Shown one piece after another: positions 1-7,816 of a stretch of 64,000 nucleotides of DNA. The DNA comes from Halogeometricum rufum (lineage in GTDB: Archaea; Halobacteriota; Halobacteria; Halobacteriales; Haloferacaceae): NCBI RefSeq assembly GCF_900112175.1, contig NZ_FOYT01000001.1:868001-932000 (forward strand), in the 5' to 3' direction. The first letter of the stretch is position 1, and every line of letters begins with the position of its first letter. Both the position numbers and the translations under genes were made by a program. The notes beneath the pieces are model-generated. The model did not search any database and was not told where the DNA came from. It saw only the letters and a list, made by a program, of their open reading frames with translations.

Positions 1-473
1 TCGTCCGCGAACTCCGGGAGGCCGAACGCGAGTCGTGGTGGAAGCGCCGCCGCGAGTACGACACCTCCGACTCCCCGCGCGGGTACAGTCGCGGGACGCA
101 GACGCTGGACTACCGCTCCGCGGACGAGTTGCGCGCGGACGAGGAACCGACGGCCGCCGACGTGACGGGGACGGCCCACACCGAGGACATCGAGTCCTCG
201 ATAGCCGACGTCGAGGCCGCGCTCCGCGAACAGTACGGCAACGGCCGCGACGAGGTGCTGTACGCGGAGATTCGGACGGTGACGACGACGCCGGTGACGA
301 CGTACCTCTCGCTTCTGTTCCTCTCGCACCGCGGCGTCGTCCGCCTCCAGCAGGACGACCTGTTCGGCGACCTGTGGGTGCAGGACCCCGAGGCCGTGGA
401 CCCCGACGACGCGGGCGACGACGGCGTGGAGACCGAAGAAGAAGAGGAAGCGGTCGAAGCCATCGCCGACTGA
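1..473 (+). CDS. scpA: Segregation and condensation protein ScpA, C-terminal part
   Basis: The gene runs in from the left edge; 156 residues are visible, with codons starting at base 3. ScpA is the kleisin that bridges SMC heads in chromosome condensation. The visible part has a charged linker and then a C-terminal winged-helix segment (VTTYLSLLFLSHRG, VRLQQDDLFGDLWVQDPE) typical of haloarchaeal ScpA, ending in an acidic tail. smc usually lies just upstream in this group but is outside the window. It converges on the gene at 609. Assignment rests on the C-terminal signature only. Confidence 0.8.
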   Translation, partial: VRELREAERESWWKRRREYDTSDSPRGYSRGTQTLDYRSADELRADEEPTAADVTGTAHTEDIESSIADVEAALREQYGNGRDEVLYAEIRTVTTTPVTTYLSLLFLSHRGVVRLQQDDLFGDLWVQDPEAVDPDDAGDDGVETEEEEEAVEAIAD

Positions 474-608
474 ACCGGCCGCCCGAGTGGGGTCCCTCTG
501 TTCCGTCAGCGCCGTGTCGTCTCGCTCCCGTTCGCCGCACTCGCCGGCGTCCTCGTGGCCGGTTCCGCCTCGACCCGAACGGCTACGAGCGACCCGCCGA
601 GAACGCCG

Positions 609-1847
609 TCAGACGTCTCCCGCGAGGACGTCCGCGACCCGTCGGTGGTCGAACAACTGCTCGCCGGCCCCGAACTCGGGATAGTCGTCGCCGCTCTCGT
701 ACTCGGGCCACGCGCCGAACTGGTCGGGGTAGAGCTGTTTGGCGGTCATCTCGAGTTGGAAGAGGTTCATCAGCGGCCCCTGCCACCGCGTCCCCTGCGG
801 GTACACCCGGCCGTTCCGGACGGCGGTCAGTTCCCCGCCGACCGGGTCGTCTTCGAGGTTCTGCGTCAACGTTCCGAAGTCGAACGTGTCCGTGACCGTC
901 CACAGCGCGAGGACGACGTCCGGGTCGGCCTCCGCCAGCGCCTCCATGTCGACCTGCGCGAACGGCCCCGAGAACTCCTCGCCGCCGAACGCGTCCGTCG
1001 CGCCGAGCGGGCGGGTGTGGGAGTTCCAGTAGCCGGGGGCGTTCAGACGGAGCCGGTAGATGGAGGAGAGGTCCTCCGAGATGGAGAGGTACGCGACGGT
1101 CGGCCGCTCCGACTCCGCCGGGAGCCCGTCTTCGACGGTCTCGAGGAGGTCGTCGTGAACGGACGCGAGCGCCTCGTACCGCGAGCGCTCCCCGTAGAGG
1201 GCGGCGACGCGGCCGAACGTCTCCCACAGCGTGTAGTACTCGTACTCGTCGGCCCACTCGTCCGGGGGGCTGGCGTGATAGCTGCTGTAGTAGTTCCCGA
1301 GCCACGGCCCCACGTTGTCCGCGACTTCGTCGACGTCGTCCCGGGTCCAGTTGTCCTGCGTCGTCACCCACGCCGGGTCCACGAGGTGGAGGTCGCTGTC
1401 CAGTTCGTACAGCCGTTCCTTCGAGAAGCCGTACTCGGTCGCCTCGTCGGCCCACTCGACGTCGAAGCCGTCGAACTCGGCGGTGAAGTAGTCGAGGCCT
1501 GCGGCGGTTCCCTCCCACCAGAGACTGTTGACGGTGTCTCCCCGACCGAGTGCGCTGGCCATGTCCGGGAACCACGGGAAGTGCGTGAAGACGTTCTCGG
1601 GGGGCGAATCGAGCGTGACGCTCCCGACCGGCGCCAGTTCGGTCGCGTAGTTCGACTCCGCCGTCGCCGTCTCCGATTCGGTCTGCTCGGCCGTCACCGC
1701 CTCGGTCGTCGCCGTCTCGGAGTCGGTCGCTGGCGAACTCGTCTCGGTGGTCGCGTCGGAGTCGCCGGAACAACCGGCGACGAGTCCCGCGCCCACGAGG
1801 GCGCCGGTCCGCTTCAGATACGTTCTCCGCGTGGGTGTGTCGGCCAT
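609..1847 (-). CDS. Iron-type ABC transporter substrate-binding lipoprotein
   Basis: 412 residues. The N-terminus has a Tat motif (TRRTYLK, residues 6-12), a hydrophobic stretch and a lipobox (LVAGCS, Cys26), followed by a Ser/Thr/Glu-rich tether to about residue 66. The rest fits a FepB/BtuF-type periplasmic-binding fold that delivers ferric chelates, haem or cobalamin to an ABC importer (ADPDVVLALWT and NGRVYPQGTRWQGPL near the C-terminus). No permease or ATPase gene is adjacent, so it is an orphan binding protein here. A TTTAGG-N4-CCTAAA palindrome lies 5 bp before the ATG and suggests iron-dependent repression. The ligand is inferred from family and operator. Confidence 0.85.
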   Translation of the reverse strand: MADTPTRRTYLKRTGALVGAGLVAGCSGDSDATTETSSPATDSETATTEAVTAEQTESETATAESNYATELAPVGSVTLDSPPENVFTHFPWFPDMASALGRGDTVNSLWWEGTAAGLDYFTAEFDGFDVEWADEATEYGFSKERLYELDSDLHLVDPAWVTTQDNWTRDDVDEVADNVGPWLGNYYSSYHASPPDEWADEYEYYTLWETFGRVAALYGERSRYEALASVHDDLLETVEDGLPAESERPTVAYLSISEDLSSIYRLRLNAPGYWNSHTRPLGATDAFGGEEFSGPFAQVDMEALAEADPDVVLALWTVTDTFDFGTLTQNLEDDPVGGELTAVRNGRVYPQGTRWQGPLMNLFQLEMTAKQLYPDQFGAWPEYESGDDYPEFGAGEQLFDHRRVADVLAGDV

Positions 1848-1851
1848 CTGT

Positions 1852-1867
1852 TTTAGGTAGGCCTAAA
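1852..1867 (-). promoter_or_regulatory. Putative DtxR/SirR-type metal-regulator operator
   Basis: Perfect inverted repeat TTTAGG-tagg-CCTAAA just before the start codon of the solute-binding lipoprotein gene at 609-1847. It resembles the TTAGG...CCTAA operators bound by DtxR-family iron or manganese repressors (IdeR, SirR, haloarchaeal Idr). A TATA-like element on the reverse strand at about 1871-1878 is spaced for a leaderless transcript, so a bound repressor would block initiation. Factor identity is inferred. Confidence 0.7.
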
Positions 1868-1915
1868 CAGAGGTAAATGAGTTCTGGTTCGCGTGAAACG
1901 GCGCGTTCCGGGCGG

Positions 1916-2776
1916 TCAGTCCACGTAGCGGCCGATGAGGGGGCCGAGATCGGACTTCACGTCCTCGGGGATGGCCTCGTCGGGGGTGTTGATGGTCCCC
2001 TCCAGCGAGGTGTGACACGGACACTCGTGGTCTTCGGGGATGGCCTCGATGGCCGCCTCCACCGTCTCCTTGATGGCCGTCTCGTTCTTCGCGGCGTTCT
2101 TCAGCACCTCGTCGAGGGTGACTTCGCTGTCTTCCTTCCAGACGTCGTAGTCGGTGACGCCGGTCACCGTCGCGTACGCCATCTCCGCCTCGCGGGCGAG
2201 TTTCGCCTCCGGGATGGTGGTCATCCCGATGACGTCCCAGCCCTGTTCGCGGTAGAACTCGCTCTCCGCGCGCGTGGAGTACTGCGGCCCCTCGATGCAG
2301 ACGTAGGTGCCGCCGCGGACCACGTCCGCGTCCGTCGCGTCTTCGGCGGCGTCGGCGAGAATCTCGTTCAGTTCCTCGCAGTAGGGGTCGGCGAACGGCT
2401 GGTGGACGACGACGTCCTCGTCGAAGAACGTCAGGTCGCGGTGTTTCGTCCGGTCGTATATCTGGTCGGGAATCACGAGCGTCTGCGGCGGCAGGTCCTC
2501 GCGCAGACTGCCGACGGCGTTCGACGCGAGGACGTGCGTGACGCCCATCTCCTTCAGGGCGAAGACGTTCGCGCGGTACGGGAGCGTCGTCGGCGAGCGC
2601 TGGTGGTCCGGACCGTGCCGCGGGACGAAGACGACTTCGCGGCCGGTGTCGCCGAACTCGCCGACGGTGAGGGGTGCGGAGGGTTCGCCGTACGGCGTCT
2701 CGACGTCGACGGTGCGCGTGTCGTTGAGGGGCAGGGCCTCGTAGATGCCGCTGCCACCGATGAACCCGATGGTCAT
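1916..2776 (-). CDS. mtnP: S-methyl-5'-thioadenosine phosphorylase
   Basis: 286 residues, full length for the family. It phosphorolyses methylthioadenosine to adenine and methylthioribose-1-phosphate in methionine salvage and purine recycling. Visible motifs: GGSGIYE (7-13), phosphate-binding PRHGPDHQRSP (52-62), substrate loop GPQYSTRAES (163-172), MTTIPEAKLAREAEM (185-199) and TDYD (208-211), the Asp pair that prefers 6-aminopurines. A C-terminal CPCH is also seen. The start ATG follows a short gap after the AEC transporter gene on the same strand. Confidence 0.95.
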   Translation of the reverse strand: MTIGFIGGSGIYEALPLNDTRTVDVETPYGEPSAPLTVGEFGDTGREVVFVPRHGPDHQRSPTTLPYRANVFALKEMGVTHVLASNAVGSLREDLPPQTLVIPDQIYDRTKHRDLTFFDEDVVVHQPFADPYCEELNEILADAAEDATDADVVRGGTYVCIEGPQYSTRAESEFYREQGWDVIGMTTIPEAKLAREAEMAYATVTGVTDYDVWKEDSEVTLDEVLKNAAKNETAIKETVEAAIEAIPEDHECPCHTSLEGTINTPDEAIPEDVKSDLGPLIGRYVD

Positions 2777-2848
2777 ACTCGTCCCTGCGGGGGAGAGGAC
2801 GTAAAACGTGGCGGGTCGCGGCGGGTGCGCGGGTCGGTGCCACGCCGC

Positions 2849-3805
2849 TCAGAACAGCAGTCCCGTCTCCAGTAGCGCGATGACCGCCGTGAGGAGGGGG
2901 ACGCTGACCAGCGTCGTGACGAAGACGGCAGTCGAGACGAACTGCGCGACGGGGACGCCCGACACCGTCCCCTCGGAGAACTCGGCGACGAGGATGATGG
3001 GGGTCACCGCCGCCGGCATCGCCGTCTCCAGCACCACCGTCTTCGCCACCGTCGGGTCGGAGATGCCGACGGCGAGGACGGCTCCCAGGCCGACCACCGG
3101 GGCGACGACCATCTTCAGCGCCGTCGCGACGCCGACTTCGCGCAGGGTCGCGCCCACGTCGGTCCGCGAGAGTTGGACGCCGACGATGAGCAGCATCAGC
3201 GGGATGGAGGCGTCGCCGACGAGTTTCAGCGTCACCATCGCCGTCGAGTCGGCGGGCGGGACGACGCCGAGTCCCCGCGCGAGGAGGGCCGCGACGACGG
3301 CGTAGACGAGCGGAATCCGGAAGACGCGCTTCGCGCCGGCCAGTCCGCCGCTCCCGCCGCCGCGGGAGGCGATGAAGACGCCGAGCGTGTAGATGAGGAC
3401 GCCCTGCACGGAGAGGAAGACGACGGCCGTCGCCCGCCCCGCGTCGCCGAACGCGAAGTTCGAGACGGGGATGCCGTAGTTGCCCGAGTTCGAGAACGCC
3501 GAGACGAGGACGAGTGCGCTCAAGAGGGGGTCCGTCTCCCCGAGGAGGCGGCCGACGCCCTCGGCGACGACTATCATCACGAGGTGGTAGGCGGTCACCG
3601 CCGCGACGATGCCGACCAAGGTGGACCCCGCCAGCGTCGTCGTCGCGAGACTGTGGAGGACGAGTGCGGGCGCGAGGACGTAGACGACGACGGTGTTCAG
3701 CGGGTCGGTGTCGACGTCCTTGGTGCGACCGAGGGCGAACCCGACCGCCCCGACGGCGAGTATCGGGAGGATAGCCGTGCCGAAGATAGAGAGTAGCGAA
3801 GCCAC
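2849..3805 (-). CDS. AEC (auxin efflux carrier) family transporter
   Basis: 318 residues with about ten hydrophobic segments and a central glycine-rich loop (SRGGGSGG, near residue 147) between two five-helix halves, as in the AEC/BASS fold. The conserved SNSGNYGIPVSNFAFG segment lies in the first half. Members export or import small organic anions; the substrate cannot be told from sequence. It lies upstream of mtnP on the same strand with about 70 bp between them, so co-transcription is possible. Confidence 0.9.
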   Translation of the reverse strand: MASLLSIFGTAILPILAVGAVGFALGRTKDVDTDPLNTVVVYVLAPALVLHSLATTTLAGSTLVGIVAAVTAYHLVMIVVAEGVGRLLGETDPLLSALVLVSAFSNSGNYGIPVSNFAFGDAGRATAVVFLSVQGVLIYTLGVFIASRGGGSGGLAGAKRVFRIPLVYAVVAALLARGLGVVPPADSTAMVTLKLVGDASIPLMLLIVGVQLSRTDVGATLREVGVATALKMVVAPVVGLGAVLAVGISDPTVAKTVVLETAMPAAVTPIILVAEFSEGTVSGVPVAQFVSTAVFVTTLVSVPLLTAVIALLETGLLF

Positions 3806-3878
3806 GTTCGGGTCTGTCCCGGCACGCTCTCAAACGCTTCGGAGACGGCGCGGCTTACCCGTAGTCGACGAGGTTCCG

Positions 3879-4361
3879 TCACTCCCCGTCGTCGCCGGTT
3901 CCCGACGCGGTGGCGTCGGTACCGGGGTCGTCGGCCTCGCTCGCGTCCTCGTACAGTCGCACCATCCGGTCGAAGAACGCCAGCATGACGACCACCGAGA
4001 CCACCGTCCCGAGTGCCGTCCGGACCGGTCTTCGCGCGGCCGCCGCCCCGAGCGTGTACAGGTACACCGGAGCGGCGAGTACCGCGAACGCCGTCTCCGG
4101 CCGCGACGAACGGAGGCCCCGGTCGAGCCAGACCCGTTCGCCGCGCACGACGCGCGTGGCCCACGCTCGGTCGTCGGCGGGCGGGGAGAACAGCAACGGG
4201 TTCACGGCCACGAACAGGAGCGTTCCGACGAGCAGTCGGCGGTCCCGGCGGTAGACGCTCGGGACCAGCATCGGATACGCCCCGACCAGCGTCCAGACGC
4301 TCCCGGGGTTCTCGTGTCGGGACCAGAAGAAGCGGTCGACGGGGCTCGAACGCTGGGTCAC
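3879..4361 (-). CDS. DUF6653-like membrane protein
   Basis: 160 residues. It opens with a RFFWSRHENPGSVWT motif seen in a haloarchaeal family I recall as DUF6653, followed by about four hydrophobic segments and an acidic C-terminal tail (from about residue 140). No catalytic residues are recognised. It sits alone between the AEC transporter and a phosphoribosyltransferase, all reverse strand. Function unknown. Confidence 0.75.
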   Translation of the reverse strand: MTQRSSPVDRFFWSRHENPGSVWTLVGAYPMLVPSVYRRDRRLLVGTLLFVAVNPLLFSPPADDRAWATRVVRGERVWLDRGLRSSRPETAFAVLAAPVYLYTLGAAAARRPVRTALGTVVSVVVMLAFFDRMVRLYEDASEADDPGTDATASGTGDDGE

Positions 4362-4415
4362 GGTCTCTCGTCCCCGCTTCGTGGGGACGGGTAGTAAGTG
4401 CGCGCCTTCGTCACG

Positions 4416-5129
4416 TCACGCGCCGACGCCGTCGTTCTCGACGAGTCGCCACTCGCCGTCGGGCGTCGCCTCGGCGTAGCCGCGGCGTTCCATCTCGGCC
4501 ATCACCTCGCTCATCCGGTTCGGCTGGGCTATCTCCATCTCGATGCGGTCGACGTCGTGGTACTCCGCGAGGAAGTGGCGGACCGACTCCACGTCGAACG
4601 TCTCCCGGTCGGCCTTCTCCATGACGCCGGTCGTGAGGTCGATCATGTCCTCGATGAAGTTCCACGGGTAGACGACCCACGCCCACTCTTCGAGGCGTTC
4701 GCCGACGAAGTCGGGTTCGAACTCGCTGCTCTGGAGCAGTTGGAGCGTCGCCGTCCGGACTTCGCCCGCGTCGCGTTCGGTCACGTACTCGTAGGCGCGT
4801 TCGATGGACCCGCCGGTGTCGGCGATGTCGTCGATGATGAGCACGTCTTTGCCCTCGACGCTGCCCTCCGGCATCGGGTAGCGCACTTCGGGTTCGCCGG
4901 ACTTCTGGGCCGTTCCGACGTAGTGTTCCATCTTCAGGCTCGTCAGGTCGTCCAGTCCGAGGAAGTCGCAGATGCACCGGCCCGCGAACCACCCGCCGCG
5001 CGCGAGTGCGACGACCACGTCCGGTTCGAATTCGGCGGCCTTCACCTGGTCGCTCACGTCGCGGCACCGGCCGTAGATATACTCCCAGTTCGTGATCGTG
5101 CAGTTAAACTCGTCGGGGAGGTCGCCCAT
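4416..5129 (-). CDS. Phosphoribosyltransferase family protein
   Basis: 237 residues. The type I phosphoribosyltransferase core shows the PPi loop (ALARGG, 41-46) and the PRPP-binding motif DVLIIDDIADTGGS (95-108). It should transfer a ribosyl-phosphate between PRPP and a nucleobase, most likely hypoxanthine, guanine or xanthine. The C-terminal 100 residues are an extension beyond a minimal Hpt/Gpt core, ending in a possible small helical domain (ESVRHFLAEYHDVDRIEMEI, MSEVMAEMERRGYAEATPDG). Base specificity is not readable. A TATA-like element (GTTAAAGG) lies about 40 bp upstream. Confidence 0.88.
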   Translation of the reverse strand: MGDLPDEFNCTITNWEYIYGRCRDVSDQVKAAEFEPDVVVALARGGWFAGRCICDFLGLDDLTSLKMEHYVGTAQKSGEPEVRYPMPEGSVEGKDVLIIDDIADTGGSIERAYEYVTERDAGEVRTATLQLLQSSEFEPDFVGERLEEWAWVVYPWNFIEDMIDLTTGVMEKADRETFDVESVRHFLAEYHDVDRIEMEIAQPNRMSEVMAEMERRGYAEATPDGEWRLVENDGVGA

Positions 5130-5247
5130 GGGCTTCGTTCACCACTACACGAACGGGGCGTTGCCCCCTTTAACGTGTCCGTCTCGCCTCGCGCTCGTCA
5201 ACTCGACGGACGTTTCACGACCCCTACCTATCCGCTACCGAGCACAT

Positions 5248-5258
5248 ACTTTTATACG
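5248..5258 (+). promoter_or_regulatory. TATA box before the small zinc-finger gene
   Basis: ACTTTTATACG is an AT-rich archaeal TATA element in a GC-rich context, 41-51 bp before the ATG at 5299. A transcript would start near 5278, inside the palindrome at 5263-5284. Confidence 0.6.
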
Positions 5259-5262
5259 ACCA

Positions 5263-5284
5263 TGTTGTATGCCAACATACAACA
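5263..5284 (+). promoter_or_regulatory. Palindromic operator or 5'-UTR hairpin
   Basis: Perfect inverted repeat with 9-bp arms TGTTGTATG / CATACAACA around a CCAA centre. It begins 5 bp after the TATA box and covers the expected transcription start. This position suits a repressor site for the gene at 5299; a hairpin at the mRNA 5' end is the alternative. No known haloarchaeal regulator with this motif is recognised. Confidence 0.6.
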
Positions 5285-5298
5285 GGATGTGACGACCC

Positions 5299-5454
5299 AT
5301 GTACACCTGCAACAACTGCGGCGAGTTCGTGACCCGTGACTTCGTGCGCGTCTTCGGCGACACCGAGGACGAAGTGTTCGGCTGCCCCTCGTGCATGAAC
5401 ATGCGCGAGGTGATGGAGGGCGAGGCGTCCCGCCCCGGCGTCGCCACGGAGTGA
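5299..5454 (+). CDS. Small CPxCG-type zinc-finger protein (DUF7563-like)
   Basis: 51 residues. It has two cysteine pairs, CNNCG (4-8) and CPSCM (29-33), separated by 20 residues, forming one treble-clef or ribbon-like zinc site. Haloarchaea carry many such tiny zinc-finger proteins, several implicated in regulation. Start chosen at the first ATG after the TATA box and palindrome. It is monocistronic and divergent from the phosphoribosyltransferase gene. Molecular role unknown. Confidence 0.8.
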   Translation: MYTCNNCGEFVTRDFVRVFGDTEDEVFGCPSCMNMREVMEGEASRPGVATE

Positions 5455-5584
5455 CGCCGCCGTCCGTCGCCGTTCGAGACGCCGACGTCCGGGTCCCGAA
5501 GCCGTCGCCGGTGGGAGGGCGACGGGCGGAGGGGACTCGCTCGAACCGCCGGGATTCTTACCCGCGAGGGCCGTCGAGGGCTCT

Positions 5585-6484
5585 ATGCAGACTCGTCGTA
5601 CGCTCCTCGTCGACGCGTTCTCGGCCGAACCGCTCGCCGGCAACGCCGCCGGCGTCGTCCCCGACGGTGACCTCGCGACCGAACAGATGCGGGCCGTCGC
5701 CCGAGAACTCGCCGTCAGCGAGACGGCGTTCGTCCAGTCGTCGAGCAGTGCGGACCGCCGACTTCGCTTCTTCACGCCGACGCGCGAGATAGACCTCTGC
5801 GGGCACGCTACCATCGCCGCGCACGCGCACCTCCACCGCGACGGCGTCGTCGACGCCGGCACGCACACCGTCGAGACGAACGTCGGCGTCCTCGACGTCG
5901 ACGTCGAAGCCGACGGCACCGTCTGGATGACGCAGGACGCGCCGAGCGTCGACCGCGTGGAACTGGACTACGACAGACTCGGCGACGCCCTCGGCGTCGA
6001 CCCCGCCGCGTTCCGCGACGTGGGCGCGTCCATCCCGCCGGCCGTCGCCTCGACGGGCCTCCCCTTCCTCGTCGTCCCCGTGAACTTCCTCGAACATCTC
6101 GGCGGCGCGGACCCGGACCTGCCCGCCGTCGAGGCTCTCACCGACGAGTACGACGTCGCCGGGGTGTACGTCTTCACTTTCGACGCCCTCGAGGCGGACT
6201 CGACGCTCCACGCGCGGATGTTCGCCCCCGGTATCGGCATCCCCGAAGACCCCGTCACCGGCACCGCCAGCGGTGCCTGCGGCGCGTACCTCCGCCACGT
6301 CGACGCGTTCGACGGCGACGTCCCCGACGAGATGGTCTTCGAACAGGGTCACTTCGTCGACCGACCCGGTCAGGTCCGAGTCCGCGTCGATACCGACGTC
6401 CGAGTCGGCGGCCGGGCAGTCACCGCCCTCGACGGGTCGCTCTCGATTCCCCCGGTCCAAGACGACGACATTCTCGAAGCCTGA
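5585..6484 (+). CDS. PhzF-family isomerase/epimerase-like protein
   Basis: 299 residues. The N-terminal half has VDAFSAEPLAGNAAGV and the putative catalytic acid in AVSETAFVQ (Glu46); DLCGHATIAAHAHL follows. The second half has MFAPGIGIPEDPVTGTASG and CGAYL, the standard PhzF signature. The family uses a diaminopimelate-epimerase-like fold for acid-base isomerisations; the archaeal substrate is not known. A 100-bp spacer separates it from the small zinc-finger gene on the same strand. Confidence 0.9.
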   Translation: MQTRRTLLVDAFSAEPLAGNAAGVVPDGDLATEQMRAVARELAVSETAFVQSSSSADRRLRFFTPTREIDLCGHATIAAHAHLHRDGVVDAGTHTVETNVGVLDVDVEADGTVWMTQDAPSVDRVELDYDRLGDALGVDPAAFRDVGASIPPAVASTGLPFLVVPVNFLEHLGGADPDLPAVEALTDEYDVAGVYVFTFDALEADSTLHARMFAPGIGIPEDPVTGTASGACGAYLRHVDAFDGDVPDEMVFEQGHFVDRPGQVRVRVDTDVRVGGRAVTALDGSLSIPPVQDDDILEA

Positions 6485-6486
6485 CG

Positions 6487-6523
6487 GTACCAGATACGTA
6501 CCATCAATATCAGGATATAATAC
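6487..6523 (+). promoter_or_regulatory. Promoter with GTACCA direct repeats and TATA box
   Basis: Two GTACCA copies (6487-6492 and 6498-6503) are exactly 11 bp apart, about one helical turn. GATATAATAC at 6514-6523 is a good TATA box 25-34 bp before the GTG at 6548. The repeats lie where an activator or the B-recognition element would sit. Confidence 0.5.
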
Positions 6524-6547
6524 ATTCGGGATTGTGTTGATTACGTA

Positions 6548-6868
6548 GTGACACGAGACGCCATCGTGAACGAGCGGTTCGTCGCGTTCGCAGACGCGGT
6601 ACGGCGTCGCATCCTCACGTACCTCTCTCCGGCGTCGAACGGCCCCGACGAGATAGATTTCGACGCGCTGGTGTCGAGGCTCGTCGCCGACGACGAGTCG
6701 GGGCTGAACTCGCCCTCGGTGGCGAGGCTGAACCTCGTCCACGTGCACCTGCCGAAACTGGAACAGGCCGACCTCGTCGAACGTGACGGCGATACGATAC
6801 GACTCACCGTCGCGCCCGACGTGGTGGCCGACGGACTCGACCTCGCGAATCGGTTCGAGACGGCGTAG
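6548..6868 (+). CDS. Winged-helix protein, DUF7344-like
   Basis: 106 residues starting with GTG; the TATA spacing supports a leaderless mRNA beginning at this codon. The sequence RFVAFADAVRRRILTYL ... VHVHLPKLEQADLVERDGDTIRLT matches the layout of a haloarchaeal wHTH domain I recall as DUF7344: a helix, a partner helix, then HLPKL entering the wing. It probably binds DNA as a dimer. A second member lies at 44456-44800. The gene ends one base before the convergent PAC2 gene. Target unknown. Confidence 0.75.
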   Translation: MTRDAIVNERFVAFADAVRRRILTYLSPASNGPDEIDFDALVSRLVADDESGLNSPSVARLNLVHVHLPKLEQADLVERDGDTIRLTVAPDVVADGLDLANRFETA

Positions 6869-6869
6869 C

Positions 6870-7625
6870 TCAGCCGATGTACCGCAGGTCGTCGTCGCTC
6901 ATCCCCTGCTGTTGGTTCTGCATCTCCTGAATCTTGCCGACGACCTCCTTCATCTCCTCGGCGCGTTCCTCAAGCGACTCGAAGCCGACTTCGAAGCCGA
7001 TGGCCTCCTGCAGCACTTCGAGCACCACCTGAGCGCTCTGGGGGTCCACGAGGTAGCCGCTGGTCTCGCCCATCAGACAGGCGACCGAGAGGCCGCGACG
7101 CTCGCCGAGTCCGAGGAGGAGGCCGCTGACGCCGACGATGCCGCCCGCGGGTTCGTCCTCGCGGAACTCCACGCCGGCGTCTTCGAGCGACGCCGCGTCG
7201 TCGGCGTCGGTCACCGCACCGAGGACGGTCGGTTCGTCCACGAGTTCGCCCGTCGGGACGCCGCCGAGGGCGTACCCCTCCTCGACGCCGAACTCCTCGG
7301 CGACGTCGAGGAACGTGTCCGTGAGGTGGTAGTGGCCGGCGTTCGACTGCGCCTGGTGGTCGCCCGTGAGGACGAGCAAGTCCCGGTCGCCCGCGTCGAC
7401 GGCGTAGAACTCCGCGCGGGCCAACTCCGCGACGCTGTCCTCGTCCAGCGTCACCTGCGGTGGGAACTCGTCGGCGTAGACGTACCGGACGGGTTCGCTG
7501 TCGAGTTCTTCGAGAAGGTGTTCGACGGCGAGTTTGCCGACGTGACCGACGCCCGGCAGTCCCTCCACGAGGACCGGGTCACGGAGGTCCGGTTCCGCGA
7601 GCGTCTCCACTTCGATATCTTCCAT
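6870..7625 (-). CDS. PAC2-family proteasome assembly chaperone-like protein
   Basis: 251 residues. PAC2 signature: LVEGLPGVGHVGKLAVEHLLEEL at 18-40, DLLVLTGDHQAQS (82-94), and ALGGVPTGELVDEP. The C-terminus is a charged helix (FESLEERAEEMKEVVGK) ending in YIG, reminiscent of the HbYX-type tails that dock on the 20S proteasome. It is the last gene of the L44e-S27e-eIF2alpha-Nop10 operon, starting 4 bp after nop10. Its role in archaea is inferred from eukaryotic PAC2. Confidence 0.9.
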   Translation of the reverse strand: MEDIEVETLAEPDLRDPVLVEGLPGVGHVGKLAVEHLLEELDSEPVRYVYADEFPPQVTLDEDSVAELARAEFYAVDAGDRDLLVLTGDHQAQSNAGHYHLTDTFLDVAEEFGVEEGYALGGVPTGELVDEPTVLGAVTDADDAASLEDAGVEFREDEPAGGIVGVSGLLLGLGERRGLSVACLMGETSGYLVDPQSAQVVLEVLQEAIGFEVGFESLEERAEEMKEVVGKIQEMQNQQQGMSDDDLRYIG

Positions 7626-7629
7626 GCCC

Positions 7630-7812
7630 CTATTCCCGAACGCGGCGTTTAAGAGCGCGTCGGTACTCTCCGTACGGGTCCTCGGGGTTGAACGGAGCCG
7701 GCGCGCTGTTGACGGCGTCCGCGCCGCAGTCGGGACAGGTGTCAGAAAGCGTGTAGACGGGCCGCTCGTGCGCGTCGCGCCACGCGCTACAGACCCGGAT
7801 GTCCGACTTCAC
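7630..7812 (-). CDS. nop10: H/ACA RNP protein Nop10
   Basis: 60 residues, normal size. Nop10 helps the pseudouridine synthase Cbf5 act in H/ACA guide-RNA particles. The zinc ribbon is partly retained (TCPDCGADA) and the C-terminal PFNPEDPYGEYRRALKRR segment that wraps Cbf5 is clear. Only one CxxC pair is obvious; the first pair is reduced to a single Cys (VCSAW), common in haloarchaea. It is 4 bp from eif2a and 4 bp from the PAC2 gene. Confidence 0.95.
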   Translation of the reverse strand: MKSDIRVCSAWRDAHERPVYTLSDTCPDCGADAVNSAPAPFNPEDPYGEYRRALKRRVRE

Positions 7813-7816
7813 GGTC

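Noticed and set aside
1863-3833. Long reverse frame of 656 codons
   Set aside because: A GC-rich shadow frame across mtnP and the AEC transporter gene; its peptide is Arg-rich and low complexity.
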